Of a stretch of DNA of 62,226 nucleotides, positions 1 through 8,068 are shown piece after piece. Made by a program: the position numbers and the translations under genes. Location of the stretch: the NCBI GenBank assembly GCA_036558545.1, contig DATBFJ010000052.1:1-62226 (forward strand), in the 5' to 3' direction. Every line of letters starts with the position of its first letter. Position 1 is the first letter of the stretch. The notes under the pieces were generated by a model that did not search any database, was not told the origin of the DNA, and saw only the letters and a program-made list of their open reading frames with translations. This stretch comes from JALYGJ01 sp036558545. Its GTDB lineage: Bacteria; Chloroflexota; Limnocylindria; Limnocylindrales; CSP1-4.

Positions 1-441
1 GACGTAGACGAGTCCCTTTGGATTGCCCATGACGAACGGCCGCATCGGCAGGTTGAAGAGCGAGCAGTACTCGAGCGTCAGGTTGTGCGCGCGCGGGATG
101 CGCATCGCACCCGCTTCGGCGTACAAACCCGGAGCGAACGGCTCTCTGAGCGTGTAGACGCGGCCGCCGACCCTCCCCTGCGCCTCGAGGATCATCGGCT
201 CGTGGCCCTGGCGCTTGAGCTCGTAAGCTGCGACCAGGCCACTCATCCCGGCGCCGATGATCAGCACCTTCTTGCGCCTGCCGGCGTGTCGTTCCAGGCC
301 CTCGCGCGGCACGGAAAGCACGTCGCGCGGAACTGGCGGCGCCTCGTCCGGGGACGGCTGTCCGCTCGGGTCGGCCTTGCTCTGCTCGGCGGCGATCGAC
401 TCGATGCGGTCCGTCGACGTCCAGCGCTTCTGGTGAGCCAC
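1..441 (-). CDS. Flavin amine oxidase, N-terminal part (runs off window)
   Basis: FAD-dependent amine oxidase (monoamine or L-amino-acid oxidase family) that would oxidatively deaminate an amine; the substrate cannot be told. The N-terminal 147 residues are in the window and the 3' end is missing. Visible are a dinucleotide-binding motif (IIGAGMSGLVAAYEL), the RVGGR FAD motif and the EAGAMRIPR segment. The GTG start at 441 is preceded by GGAGG. The protein is closely similar to the N-terminus of the gene immediately upstream (531-2075), so the two are tandem paralogues. Family assignment is firm; substrate is unknown. Confidence 0.85.
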   Translation of the reverse strand, partial: MAHQKRWTSTDRIESIAAEQSKADPSGQPSPDEAPPVPRDVLSVPREGLERHAGRRKKVLIIGAGMSGLVAAYELKRQGHEPMILEAQGRVGGRVYTLREPFAPGLYAEAGAMRIPRAHNLTLEYCSLFNLPMRPFVMGNPKGLVYV

Positions 442-530
442 GTGTCCTCCCTCTGTCAGGCAGAGGTTACGGCCTCGCGCCGCACGCTCGCCACCATCAG
501 CGGGCGTTTCGCGCTGCGGCACGCGGCGCC

Positions 531-2075
531 TCAGCTAGCCGTCGCGCCCTCCCCGACCGAGGCGAAGACGGCTGGTGCCTCGTGGATTTCCTTCGCGGCG
601 CGGATGCCGGACTCGAGCGCTCCCTGGATCCACGCGTGGTACAGCGACGTGTGCTCGCCCGCGAAGTGGATCCGTCCCTCCGGCTGGACGATCGCACCCT
701 GGAGCCTGGTCTGCTGCTCCGGCTCGAACAGTGCGAAGGCGCCCCGTGCCCAGGTGTCGCCGTACCAGTCCTGGACGGCTCCCACCTCGAATTCGGCCGT
801 GATGGAGGGATGAACCTGGGCGACGTCCTCGAGTGCCTGCTCGATCATGTCCTGAGCGCTCATCGCGCCCCAGCGAAGCGCGTCCTGGCCCCAGGTGTAC
901 GAGGCGAGCATCACACCACGCTCCTCGGCCGGATCGGAGAACGACGGGTAGCAGATGCGCCTGATGCCCAGATCGGTAACCGTCGTGCCACCGACTATCC
1001 CATCTTCCTGCTCCCAGAACCGGTGCCTCGTCTGGAACAGGATCTTGGTCGACGCGTTGTAGTTGAGCTCGCGAATCGCCTTCTGTTTCTCCCGTGAGAA
1101 CGGCGTGCCGAGCACCTCGATTTCACGCATCACGCTGAATGGGATGGCGCAGATGGCGTAGTCGCCACGGACGCTGAAGCGACCGGTGGCACTCTTGTAG
1201 TGCACGGTCACGGAGTCGGGCGACTGCTCGATGGCCGTGACTTCGGCGCCAAATCGGACGAATGGCTTGAGCTGCTCGTAGAACGCCACTGGAAGCTGGT
1301 CCATGCCGCCGGCGATTTCCTGCATGTCCTCGAAGGACTTACCCACGATCTCGCGCAGCTGCTCGACCACGGCCGCGTTCATGTTCGACTCGCGGAAGCT
1401 CATCACGCCGTAGAGCTCCATCGCGCCCTCAGAGAAGCCGCGCATCTGCAGGAACTCACGGATCGAGTACTGGTCGTACTCCTTGAGCAAGTCGTCGAGC
1501 TTCGCCTGGCCGCCCTTCTCGTACTGCGCACGGAACTCCGACGTCGCCTCGTTCCACAGCTGCGTCCACGTCTTGCCCTTCTCGTGGTCGGCCAGGTCGA
1601 AGGGCAGCTGTTCCGGGTTCTCGTCAGCCTGCGCGACCGTGATGCGCTTGCCGTCGATGAAGCACAGCGTCTTTGGGTTGCCCATGACGAACGGCCGCAT
1701 GGGCAGGTTGAACAGCTCGCAATAGGCCAGCGTCAGGTCGTGGACGCGCGGGATGCGCATCGCGCCGCCCTCGGCATACAGACCCGGGGCGAAGTCGCGG
1801 ATCGTCTTGACGCGACCACCGACCCGATGCTGCGCCTCGAGCACGAGCGGCTCGTGCCCCTGGCGACGGAGCTCGAAGGCGGCCACCAGACCGGCGATGC
1901 CGCCGCCGATGATGATGACGCGCTTGGCGCTCTGCTCGCGTGGCTCGAGCCCGGCTTCCGGTACGGCCAGCGTCTCGTCGGCGACCGGTGGAAGGGTTTC
2001 CGGGCGTGGCTGGCCGCCCGGCAGTTCGAGCTCCGTAGCCTCGAGCTCAGGCTGGAAATCAGGCTCTTCAGTCAT
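531..2075 (-). CDS. Flavin amine oxidase (monoamine/L-amino-acid oxidase family)
   Basis: Complete 514-residue FAD-dependent amine oxidase. After a Pro/Glu-rich, non-conserved N-terminal ~50 residues come the Rossmann motif IIIGGGIAGLVAAFEL, the RVGGR motif, the GGAMRIPR segment and near the C-terminus the FAD-binding stretch GRIHFAGEHTS. No signal peptide is visible, so it is probably cytoplasmic. I chose the ATG at 2075; a TTG two codons upstream (2081) is an alternative. It begins 15 nt after rsmI ends, so it could be co-transcribed with rsmI/nadE, and it precedes its truncated-by-window paralogue. Substrate unknown. Confidence 0.9.
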   Translation of the reverse strand: MTEEPDFQPELEATELELPGGQPRPETLPPVADETLAVPEAGLEPREQSAKRVIIIGGGIAGLVAAFELRRQGHEPLVLEAQHRVGGRVKTIRDFAPGLYAEGGAMRIPRVHDLTLAYCELFNLPMRPFVMGNPKTLCFIDGKRITVAQADENPEQLPFDLADHEKGKTWTQLWNEATSEFRAQYEKGGQAKLDDLLKEYDQYSIREFLQMRGFSEGAMELYGVMSFRESNMNAAVVEQLREIVGKSFEDMQEIAGGMDQLPVAFYEQLKPFVRFGAEVTAIEQSPDSVTVHYKSATGRFSVRGDYAICAIPFSVMREIEVLGTPFSREKQKAIRELNYNASTKILFQTRHRFWEQEDGIVGGTTVTDLGIRRICYPSFSDPAEERGVMLASYTWGQDALRWGAMSAQDMIEQALEDVAQVHPSITAEFEVGAVQDWYGDTWARGAFALFEPEQQTRLQGAIVQPEGRIHFAGEHTSLYHAWIQGALESGIRAAKEIHEAPAVFASVGEGATAS

Positions 2076-2090
2076 GACCAAAACCCTACG

Positions 2091-2927
2091 TCATTGGCGG
2101 AACAGTTCGCGCCGCGGTAGACCCGTGTTCCGGGCGACTTCGCGAGCGGCCGAGGAACGGCTCCATCCTTCCCCAACCAGCCTTTCGACTTCGCTCCGAC
2201 CATCCGCCAGGCCCATTGTCGCCTCGTCACCAGCACGCTCACGACCAGCGACGACGATCGTCACCTCGCCTCTCGGCGGCGTGTCGTGGGCACGCGCGGC
2301 GAGCTCGAAGAGCGAGCCGCGCCAGGTCTCCTCGTGCAGCTTGGTCAGCTCGCGACACAGTGCCGCGCGGCGATCCGGGCCGCAGACCTTGGCAAGGTCG
2401 TCAAGCGTGGCGGCGGCGCGGCCGGGAGCCTCGAACAGGATGGCTGTGCGCTCGTCATTGGCGATGCGCTCGATGAGCTCGCGCCGCTCCCGGCCGCGCC
2501 GTGGCAGGAACCCATCGAACGTCCATCGCGCGGCGGGCAGTCCGCTGGCGACCAGCGCGGCGAGTGCAGCAGATGCCCCTGGGATTGGCACGACCCGCCC
2601 GCCGCGCACTGCCCAGGCAGCCACCAGCTCCGCACCCGGATCGCTCACCAGTGGCGTTCCCGCGTCAGTGATCACGGCCAGATCATGTCCACTCGCCAAG
2701 TGCCCAATCAGCTCGGCGAGGCGCGCCGGCCCGCTCTGCGCGTGATAAGAGATGAGCCGCGTCTCGATGTCATGCCGTGCCCATAGCCGGCGCGCCATCC
2801 GCGTGTCCTCGGCAGCGACCAGGGGCACGGCCCGGAGCACGTCGAGAGCGCGCAAGGTGATGTCCGCCATGTTGCCGATCGGCGTGGCCACGACGTACAG
2901 CGTGCCGCCTGCCCGATCTCCGGTCAT
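2091..2927 (-). CDS. rsmI: 16S rRNA (cytidine-1402-2'-O)-methyltransferase RsmI
   Basis: 278 residues, the usual length for RsmI, a SAM-dependent methyltransferase of the tetrapyrrole-methylase fold that 2'-O-methylates C1402 in the ribosomal P site. Diagnostic motifs are the N-terminal LYVVATPIGNMADITLRAL, AEDTRMARRL and the glycine-rich ITDAGTPLVSDPG. The C-terminal ~50 residues look like the small helical domain seen in the family. The ATG at 2927 overlaps the nadE stop codon by 4 nt (ATGA), so translation is probably coupled to the NAD synthetase genes. Confidence 0.95.
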   Translation of the reverse strand: MTGDRAGGTLYVVATPIGNMADITLRALDVLRAVPLVAAEDTRMARRLWARHDIETRLISYHAQSGPARLAELIGHLASGHDLAVITDAGTPLVSDPGAELVAAWAVRGGRVVPIPGASAALAALVASGLPAARWTFDGFLPRRGRERRELIERIANDERTAILFEAPGRAAATLDDLAKVCGPDRRAALCRELTKLHEETWRGSLFELAARAHDTPPRGEVTIVVAGRERAGDEATMGLADGRSEVERLVGEGWSRSSAAREVARNTGLPRRELFRQ

Positions 2928-3805
2928 TGCTGGGCCGGCAGCGGCCTCCGCCGCGGATAGAGATAGTCGACGCCGGGCGTCCGCGTCGTGAGCTTGGCCA
3001 CGGGTGGTGTCTGGCGCTTGAATTCGCTGCGCGCAATCAGCCGCTGCACCTTCTGGACGATGGCCAGATCGAAGCCTATCTCTGCGAGCTGGTCATTGGT
3101 GAAGCGCCGGTCGACCATCCAGTACAGGAGTCGATCCATCTGCTCGTACTGCAGTCCGAGCTCGTTTTCGTCGGTCTGGCCAGCCCACAGGTCGGCACTC
3201 GGAGGCTTGTTCAGGATCGAATCGGGAATGCCCATCTCCTCGGCGAGCTGGCGCACCTGGCTCTTGTACAGATCGCCGATCGGATCGAAGGCGAATGCGT
3301 TGTCGCCGAACTGTGTCGTGTAGCCGAGCAGCGCCTCGGTCTTGTTACCCGTGCCCAGCACGAGCGCGTTCCAGGCGGCCGATTGGTCGTATATCACGAG
3401 CATCCGGGCTCGGGCGGCAAGATTGCCACGGCGCGGCGCGCTGACCTCCTCGCCCTTGATCGAGTCGTCCAGGTAGCCATCGACGATGGGCGTGATATCG
3501 ATTACCCGGCTCGGACAACCCAGCGCGGCGACAACGGCGTTCGCGTCGCTGAGCGACTCAGGTGACGACGACCTGTACGGCAGCATCACGCACTGGAGGT
3601 TGTTCGCCCCGATTGCCTCGACCGCGAGGTATGCCACGAGGGCCGAATCGATGCCTCCCGACAGCGCCAGTACGAGCCTGTTGAACCCGGTCTGCGCCAA
3701 CTGGCCCTTGATGAAGGCACTGATGATCTTGCGTGCCACGTCCGTGTCGATGAGCAGCTCCTCGGGGAGGGTGTACGGCCGCTCCGGGCTGCGCGTCACG
3801 CTCAT
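2924..3805 (-). CDS. nadE: NAD(+) synthetase, synthase (PP-loop) subunit
   Basis: ATP-pyrophosphatase-type NAD synthetase converting nicotinate adenine dinucleotide to NAD. The PP-loop SGGIDSALVAY lies near residue 50, followed by GTGNKTEALLGY and KPPSADLWAGQTDE, which are typical of NadE. At 293 residues it corresponds only to the synthase half of glutamine-dependent NadE. The glutaminase half is the separate gene directly upstream (3802-4683), with which it shares an ATGA overlap. The pair probably forms one complex; the alternative, that this subunit uses free ammonia, cannot be excluded from sequence. Confidence 0.92.
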   Translation of the reverse strand: MSVTRSPERPYTLPEELLIDTDVARKIISAFIKGQLAQTGFNRLVLALSGGIDSALVAYLAVEAIGANNLQCVMLPYRSSSPESLSDANAVVAALGCPSRVIDITPIVDGYLDDSIKGEEVSAPRRGNLAARARMLVIYDQSAAWNALVLGTGNKTEALLGYTTQFGDNAFAFDPIGDLYKSQVRQLAEEMGIPDSILNKPPSADLWAGQTDENELGLQYEQMDRLLYWMVDRRFTNDQLAEIGFDLAIVQKVQRLIARSEFKRQTPPVAKLTTRTPGVDYLYPRRRPLPAQQ

Positions 3806-4683
3806 TGCTCCTCCGCGGGCACGCCCGCTTGCTCGCGCATGATCCGTTCGAGCTGCCGGGCCACGAACTCCGGCCGCTCATCGCGCAGCAGTGGCAGGGC
3901 CGTCCGCTCACGCCGAATGTTGTCCAGGTCCACCTCGACGATGTACAGCCCCTCGTCGATCAGTGGCGCCTCGCAGACAACGTCACCGGCCGGGTCGATT
4001 ACCTGCGACCCGCCCCAGAAAGTGACGGCCTCCTCGACTCCGACTCGATTCACGAACACGACGTAGCTCGTCGTCAGCTGCGCGTAGGCACGCATCAGCG
4101 TCCGCCACGACGTAGCCGTACCCAGCCCGTTCTCGTCAGTTGCGGCTACGTCGCGGCCGGGCGAGGACGAGATGTTGACCAGGATCTGGGCGCCATCAAG
4201 AGCAAGCAGGTAAGGCACGGGCAGGTGCCAGAAATCCTCGCAAATGCACAGTCCGACGCGAACGCCCAGCGACGAGTCAACGGCACGGAGTTGTGTCCCC
4301 GCGCCAAAGAACCGCCGTTCGTCGAACAGGCCGTAATTGGGCAGGTACGACTTCCGGTAAACGTACTTGACAGTGCCCTCCTCGAGCAGGGCGGCGGCGA
4401 TGAACAGCTGCTCGTCGTCCGAGCGCTCGACGAAGCCGACGATCGTCGACATGCCACCCGCCTCGCCCGCGAGGCGTGCGAGGCGCGAATCGTCTCTCCG
4501 GATCGCCACTTCGGTGTTCAGGTCCTGAAGCAGGTAGCCGGTGAGGCCCAGCTCCGGAAACACGAGCAGATCGACGCTCTGTGACCTGGCGTCCGCGACC
4601 CAGGCGTGGTGTTTGTCGAAGTTCGCGTCGAGCGCGCCGAGCCGTGGCGCGAGCTGACCGAGACCGATCCGCAGCTTGCTCAC
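3802..4683 (-). CDS. Carbon-nitrogen hydrolase; glutaminase half of split NAD synthetase
   Basis: Nitrilase-superfamily amidase of 293 residues with a complete Glu-Lys-Cys triad: Glu in VFPELGLTGY, Lys in YRKSYLPNYG and Cys in GLCICEDFWHLP. The YLPNYGVFDE-type segment is the signature of the glutaminase domain normally fused to the N-terminus of NAD synthetase. Context (ATGA overlap with nadE) supports the role of supplying ammonia from glutamine for NAD synthesis. Start is the GTG at 4683. It is the first gene of the amidase-nadE-rsmI unit. Confidence 0.88.
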   Translation of the reverse strand: MSKLRIGLGQLAPRLGALDANFDKHHAWVADARSQSVDLLVFPELGLTGYLLQDLNTEVAIRRDDSRLARLAGEAGGMSTIVGFVERSDDEQLFIAAALLEEGTVKYVYRKSYLPNYGLFDERRFFGAGTQLRAVDSSLGVRVGLCICEDFWHLPVPYLLALDGAQILVNISSSPGRDVAATDENGLGTATSWRTLMRAYAQLTTSYVVFVNRVGVEEAVTFWGGSQVIDPAGDVVCEAPLIDEGLYIVEVDLDNIRRERTALPLLRDERPEFVARQLERIMREQAGVPAEEQ

Positions 4684-4696
4684 AAACAGATGTTAT

Positions 4697-4716
4697 CGGC
4701 GCGCCAAGGCGCGCCG
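4697..4716 (-). terminator. Probable terminator of the peptide ABC transporter operon
   Basis: Two adjoining GGCGCGCC blocks separated by 2 nt fold back into a 9-bp stem just downstream of the last ABC transporter gene and before the amidase start at 4683. On the minus strand the stem is followed by an A/T-enriched stretch rather than a pure T tract, so termination is plausible but not certain. Confidence 0.5.
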
Positions 4717-4733
4717 AGGCGCCTCAACCGGCG

Positions 4734-5903
4734 TCAGTGCGGCGTGTCGATCCCGATTGCGCCACCCGTCGGAGCGTCCAGCGGCACGTCAACGACGTCT
4801 TCGCCAGCCGACTGTGGTCCAACGTCCGGCCGCACCTCCGCCTCGTGGAGCGCCTTCGGCAGCTCGTCGACTGTGACCGGGAAGTGGCACGCGATCTGGT
4901 GGCCGGGCGCGACCTCGATGAGCGGCGGAACTTCCTCCGCGCATTTCTCACGTGCCTGGAAGCATCGCGTCCGGAAGACGCAGCCGCTGGGTGGATCGAT
5001 CGGGCTGGGAATATCGCCACGAAGGACGATGCGAGTACGTTGCCGTTGCTCCTCCGGATCCGGGATCGGCACTGCCGAAAGCAGCGAGTGCGTGTACGGG
5101 TGCAGCGGCGCGCGGTAGATGTCCTTGCGCGCTCCAGACTCCATGATCTTGCCCAGGTACATCACCGACACACGGTGCGAGATCTGGCGCACGACAGCGA
5201 GATCATGGGCGACGAACAGATAGGCGATGCCGAAGTCCTGCTGCAGATCACGAAGCAGGTTCAGGATCTGCGCCTGGATTGAAACGTCGAGAGCGCTGAC
5301 GGGCTCGTCACATACGATCAGCTGCGGCCGCAGCGCAATCGCCCGCGCGATGCCGATGCGCTGGCGCTGTCCGCCTGAGAATTCGTTCGGATAGCGGTTG
5401 TAGTGCTCCGGGTTCAGGCCGACGCGCTCCATCAGGTCCTGGACGGCCTTCTTGACGCCGCCGTCCGGCTTGATCTTCTGGACATCGAACGGCGCGGAAA
5501 TGATCTTGCCCACCGTGTGGCGCGGGTTAAGCGCGTTGTAGGGGTCCTGGAAGATCATCGCGGCCTTGCGACGCACGGGCACCAGCTGCTTTGTCGAAAG
5601 CTTGGTCACCTCGAGACCGTCAAGCTCCACGGAGCCATCCGTCGGCCGGACCAGCATCAGGATCGAGCGCGCGGCCGTCGTCTTGCCGGAGCCACTCTCG
5701 CCGACCAGCCCGAGCGTCTCGGCGTGGTTGATGGTGAGATCTACGCCATCGACGGCCTTGACGTAGCCGATGGTGCGCGGCAGCAGGCCGCGTGACTTAA
5801 CCGGAAAGTGCGTCTTCAGCCCATCGACCTTGACAACAACGCCGTTCGATTTGGGGGCGGGCGCTACCGGTTGGGTGGTCATGGCGTCATTGGCAGCTGT
5901 CAT
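4734..5903 (-). CDS. Peptide ABC transporter ATP-binding protein (OppF/DppF type)
   Basis: 389-residue ATPase subunit of a dipeptide/oligopeptide/nickel-type importer. Walker A is GESGSGKTT, the signature motif is FSGGQRQRIGIARA, Walker B is LIVCDEPVSALD, and the C-terminal oligopeptide-transporter extension includes the cysteine segment GCVFRTRC, RARECFQ-like in the family. The ATG at 5903 overlaps the stop of the companion ATPase (ATGA). It is the last gene of the operon permease-binding protein-permease-ATPase-ATPase. The C-terminal ~40 residues beyond the usual end are acidic and not conserved. Confidence 0.93.
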   Translation of the reverse strand: MTAANDAMTTQPVAPAPKSNGVVVKVDGLKTHFPVKSRGLLPRTIGYVKAVDGVDLTINHAETLGLVGESGSGKTTAARSILMLVRPTDGSVELDGLEVTKLSTKQLVPVRRKAAMIFQDPYNALNPRHTVGKIISAPFDVQKIKPDGGVKKAVQDLMERVGLNPEHYNRYPNEFSGGQRQRIGIARAIALRPQLIVCDEPVSALDVSIQAQILNLLRDLQQDFGIAYLFVAHDLAVVRQISHRVSVMYLGKIMESGARKDIYRAPLHPYTHSLLSAVPIPDPEEQRQRTRIVLRGDIPSPIDPPSGCVFRTRCFQAREKCAEEVPPLIEVAPGHQIACHFPVTVDELPKALHEAEVRPDVGPQSAGEDVVDVPLDAPTGGAIGIDTPH

Positions 5904-6994
5904 TGTTGCTTGGTCCCCGAGCGCAACGTGGTCAGAACCTCCTCAGCGATTCTGCGCCGCGTCTCCTGCGGCAGGTGACAGCGTACGAGATGATCCGGGC
6001 TTCCACTCGGAAGCAGGTCCGGCCTGACCGTTTCACTGAGGCCGTTGTTCATTGACGCGTAGCGACAGCGCGGCTCGAAAACGCAGCCCTTGGGCAGTCG
6101 GAGGGGCGAGGGAGGATTGCCGGGAATGGGCAGCAGGCGGCCGCCGGCCTCCATGTCCATGCGCGGGATCGACGCCAGAAGCCCGAGCGTGTAAGGCATC
6201 TCCGGCTCGTTGAAGATCGTGTGCGTCGGACCCTTCTCGACGATGCGCGCGCCGTACATGACGGCAACCTCGTCCGCCATGTCCGCGACGATGCCAAGGT
6301 CGTGGGTGATGACGATGACCGTCGTCCCGAATTCCTTCTGCAGGTCCTGGATCAACTCGAGGATCTGGGCCTGCACGGTCACGTCGAGCGCGGTCGTCGG
6401 CTCGTCGGCGATCAGCAAATCCGGGCCATTGATGAGCGCCATGGCGATCATCACGCGTTGGCGCATGCCGCCTGACAGCTGATGAGGATAGGCATCGACG
6501 CGTCGTTCGGCGGCAGGAATGCCGACACGCTTGAACATGTCGATGACCTCGCGCCGCGCCTCCTTGGGGTTGACCTTGCGGTGGGCACGCATTGCCTCGA
6601 CGATCTGGTCGCCTACCCGGTAGAAAGGGTGAAGGCTGGACATTGGGTCCTGGAAGATCATCGCCAGCTCGTCGCCGCGCATCGACTGCAGCTGCGACGT
6701 CGACAGCCCGAGCAGCTCGACGTTGTTCAGCCATATCTCGCCGCTGACCTTGGCGCTCTTACGGTCAAGCAGGCCCATCAAAGCCTGGGCCGTGACGCTC
6801 TTTCCTGAGCCGGACTCACCGACGATTGCGAGTGTCTTTCCCTTCTCGATGGAGAACGAAACGTCGTCGACTGCCTGAACAAGGCCGTCTTCCGTGGGGA
6901 AGGCGACCTTGAGGTTGTTGACTGTCAGGAAAGCCCGTTCTTCTGTTGCGGTCGTCGAGATCCGATCTACCGTTCGGGTCAGCCGACCGATCAT
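5900..6994 (-). CDS. Peptide ABC transporter ATP-binding protein (OppD/DppD type)
   Basis: 364-residue ATPase subunit paired with the next gene. Walker A GESGSGKSVTAQAL, signature LSGGMRQRVMIAMAL and Walker B LLIADEPTTALDVT are intact, and the C-terminal extension carries GCVFEPRCRYA. Overlaps both neighbours by 4 nt (ATGA). An extra N-terminal stretch of about 20 residues precedes the conserved FLTVNNLKVAF; a start further in cannot be excluded, but the ATG at 6994 overlaps the dppB stop exactly and is preferred. Confidence 0.93.
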   Translation of the reverse strand: MIGRLTRTVDRISTTATEERAFLTVNNLKVAFPTEDGLVQAVDDVSFSIEKGKTLAIVGESGSGKSVTAQALMGLLDRKSAKVSGEIWLNNVELLGLSTSQLQSMRGDELAMIFQDPMSSLHPFYRVGDQIVEAMRAHRKVNPKEARREVIDMFKRVGIPAAERRVDAYPHQLSGGMRQRVMIAMALINGPDLLIADEPTTALDVTVQAQILELIQDLQKEFGTTVIVITHDLGIVADMADEVAVMYGARIVEKGPTHTIFNEPEMPYTLGLLASIPRMDMEAGGRLLPIPGNPPSPLRLPKGCVFEPRCRYASMNNGLSETVRPDLLPSGSPDHLVRCHLPQETRRRIAEEVLTTLRSGTKQQ

Positions 6995-7983
6995 CCCACT
7001 CTCACGCGCGGATCCACGACTGCGTACAGGAGGTCGACGATCAGGTTGGCGAAGATGATGAACGCCGCGCTGACCAGCGTGACCCCGGCGATTACCGGAA
7101 GGTCTGACCGGACGACTGAGTCAACCGCGAGCGAGCCCATGCCCGGAAGGCTGAAGATCGACTCCGTGATGATCGCGCCGCCGAGCAGGTATGCGAGGTC
7201 GAGACCGGCCGCGGTCACGATCGGCGTGAGGCCTGCGCGCAGGGCGTGCTTGACGACGACGACGCGCTCGCGCAGGCCCTTGGCACGCGCGGTGCGGACG
7301 TAGTCCTCACCAAGAGTCTCGAGCACCTGGTTGCGAGTGAGGCGGACGTAGAACGCGGCATTGAGCACCGCGATGACGATCCACGGAAGAATCATCGTCT
7401 GGAAGAACTGGACAGGGTTATCCGTTGGAGATACCCATTGCGGGAAGGGTAAGAGCCCCCATTCGAGTACGACAAAGAAGATCAGCACAAGGCCAATGAA
7501 GAACGACGGTAAGGAGTACCCCACGAGGGCCAAGCCCATGATCGAGCGGTCCTGCCACTTACCTCTGTGAAGCGCGGCATAGATGCCGGCCGCGAGGCCC
7601 GTGATGATCCAGATTATGAATCCGCCAAGCGCCAACCAGAAGGTAACCGGTAGGGCCTTGGTGATGAGCGAGAGGACCTGCTGGTGGCGCAGGAACGAGT
7701 AGCCCAGGCACGGCGCCGGACAGTACACGGGCGACGGAGAGTCCGCGGCGTACGTGCGGCCGTTGATCAGGCCGCCGAGGAAGCGGACGTACTGCTCCGC
7801 CGGCGGAATGTCGAGCTCTAACTTGTGACGATTTTGCGCAAGGAGCGTCGGCGTGCAGATCTTGCCGCAGGTCAAGCGGGCAGGGTCGCCAGGGATCATG
7901 TTGAACAGGAAGAAGACAGCCAGCGTAAGAAGGAACAGGAGCAGCACCATCCCGAGAACGCGGCGGATCAAATAGCCGATCAC
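6991..7983 (-). CDS. Peptide ABC transporter permease (OppB/DppB type)
   Basis: 330-residue inner-membrane permease with about six transmembrane segments. It begins with the typical YLIRRVLGMVLLLFLLTLAV N-terminus and contains the EAA-type loop VRTARAKGLRERVVVVKHAL that docks the ATPases. The extended extracytoplasmic loop after the first helix (about residues 35-105) contains several cysteines. GTG start at 7983 with AGGAAGGG upstream. It follows the binding-protein gene after an 85-nt gap that contains a strong hairpin. Confidence 0.93.
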   Translation of the reverse strand: MIGYLIRRVLGMVLLLFLLTLAVFFLFNMIPGDPARLTCGKICTPTLLAQNRHKLELDIPPAEQYVRFLGGLINGRTYAADSPSPVYCPAPCLGYSFLRHQQVLSLITKALPVTFWLALGGFIIWIITGLAAGIYAALHRGKWQDRSIMGLALVGYSLPSFFIGLVLIFFVVLEWGLLPFPQWVSPTDNPVQFFQTMILPWIVIAVLNAAFYVRLTRNQVLETLGEDYVRTARAKGLRERVVVVKHALRAGLTPIVTAAGLDLAYLLGGAIITESIFSLPGMGSLAVDSVVRSDLPVIAGVTLVSAAFIIFANLIVDLLYAVVDPRVRVG

Positions 7984-8015
7984 GGGTCCCTTCCTCCTTG
8001 GCTGGAAAGGTGTTT

Positions 8016-8047
8016 GCCAGGGAAGCGGCTTGCGCCGCCTCCCTGGC
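8016..8047 (-). terminator. Intergenic hairpin after the binding-protein gene
   Basis: Two 14-nt arms (8016-8029 and 8034-8047) pair with a single mismatch around a 4-nt loop, between the solute-binding-protein gene and the downstream permease gene. No T tract follows. In peptide importers such a hairpin often acts as a partial terminator or 3' stabiliser that makes the binding protein more abundant than the permease; that role is inferred here. Confidence 0.55.
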
Positions 8048-8068
8048 TGAAGTATCTACTTCGAGAGC

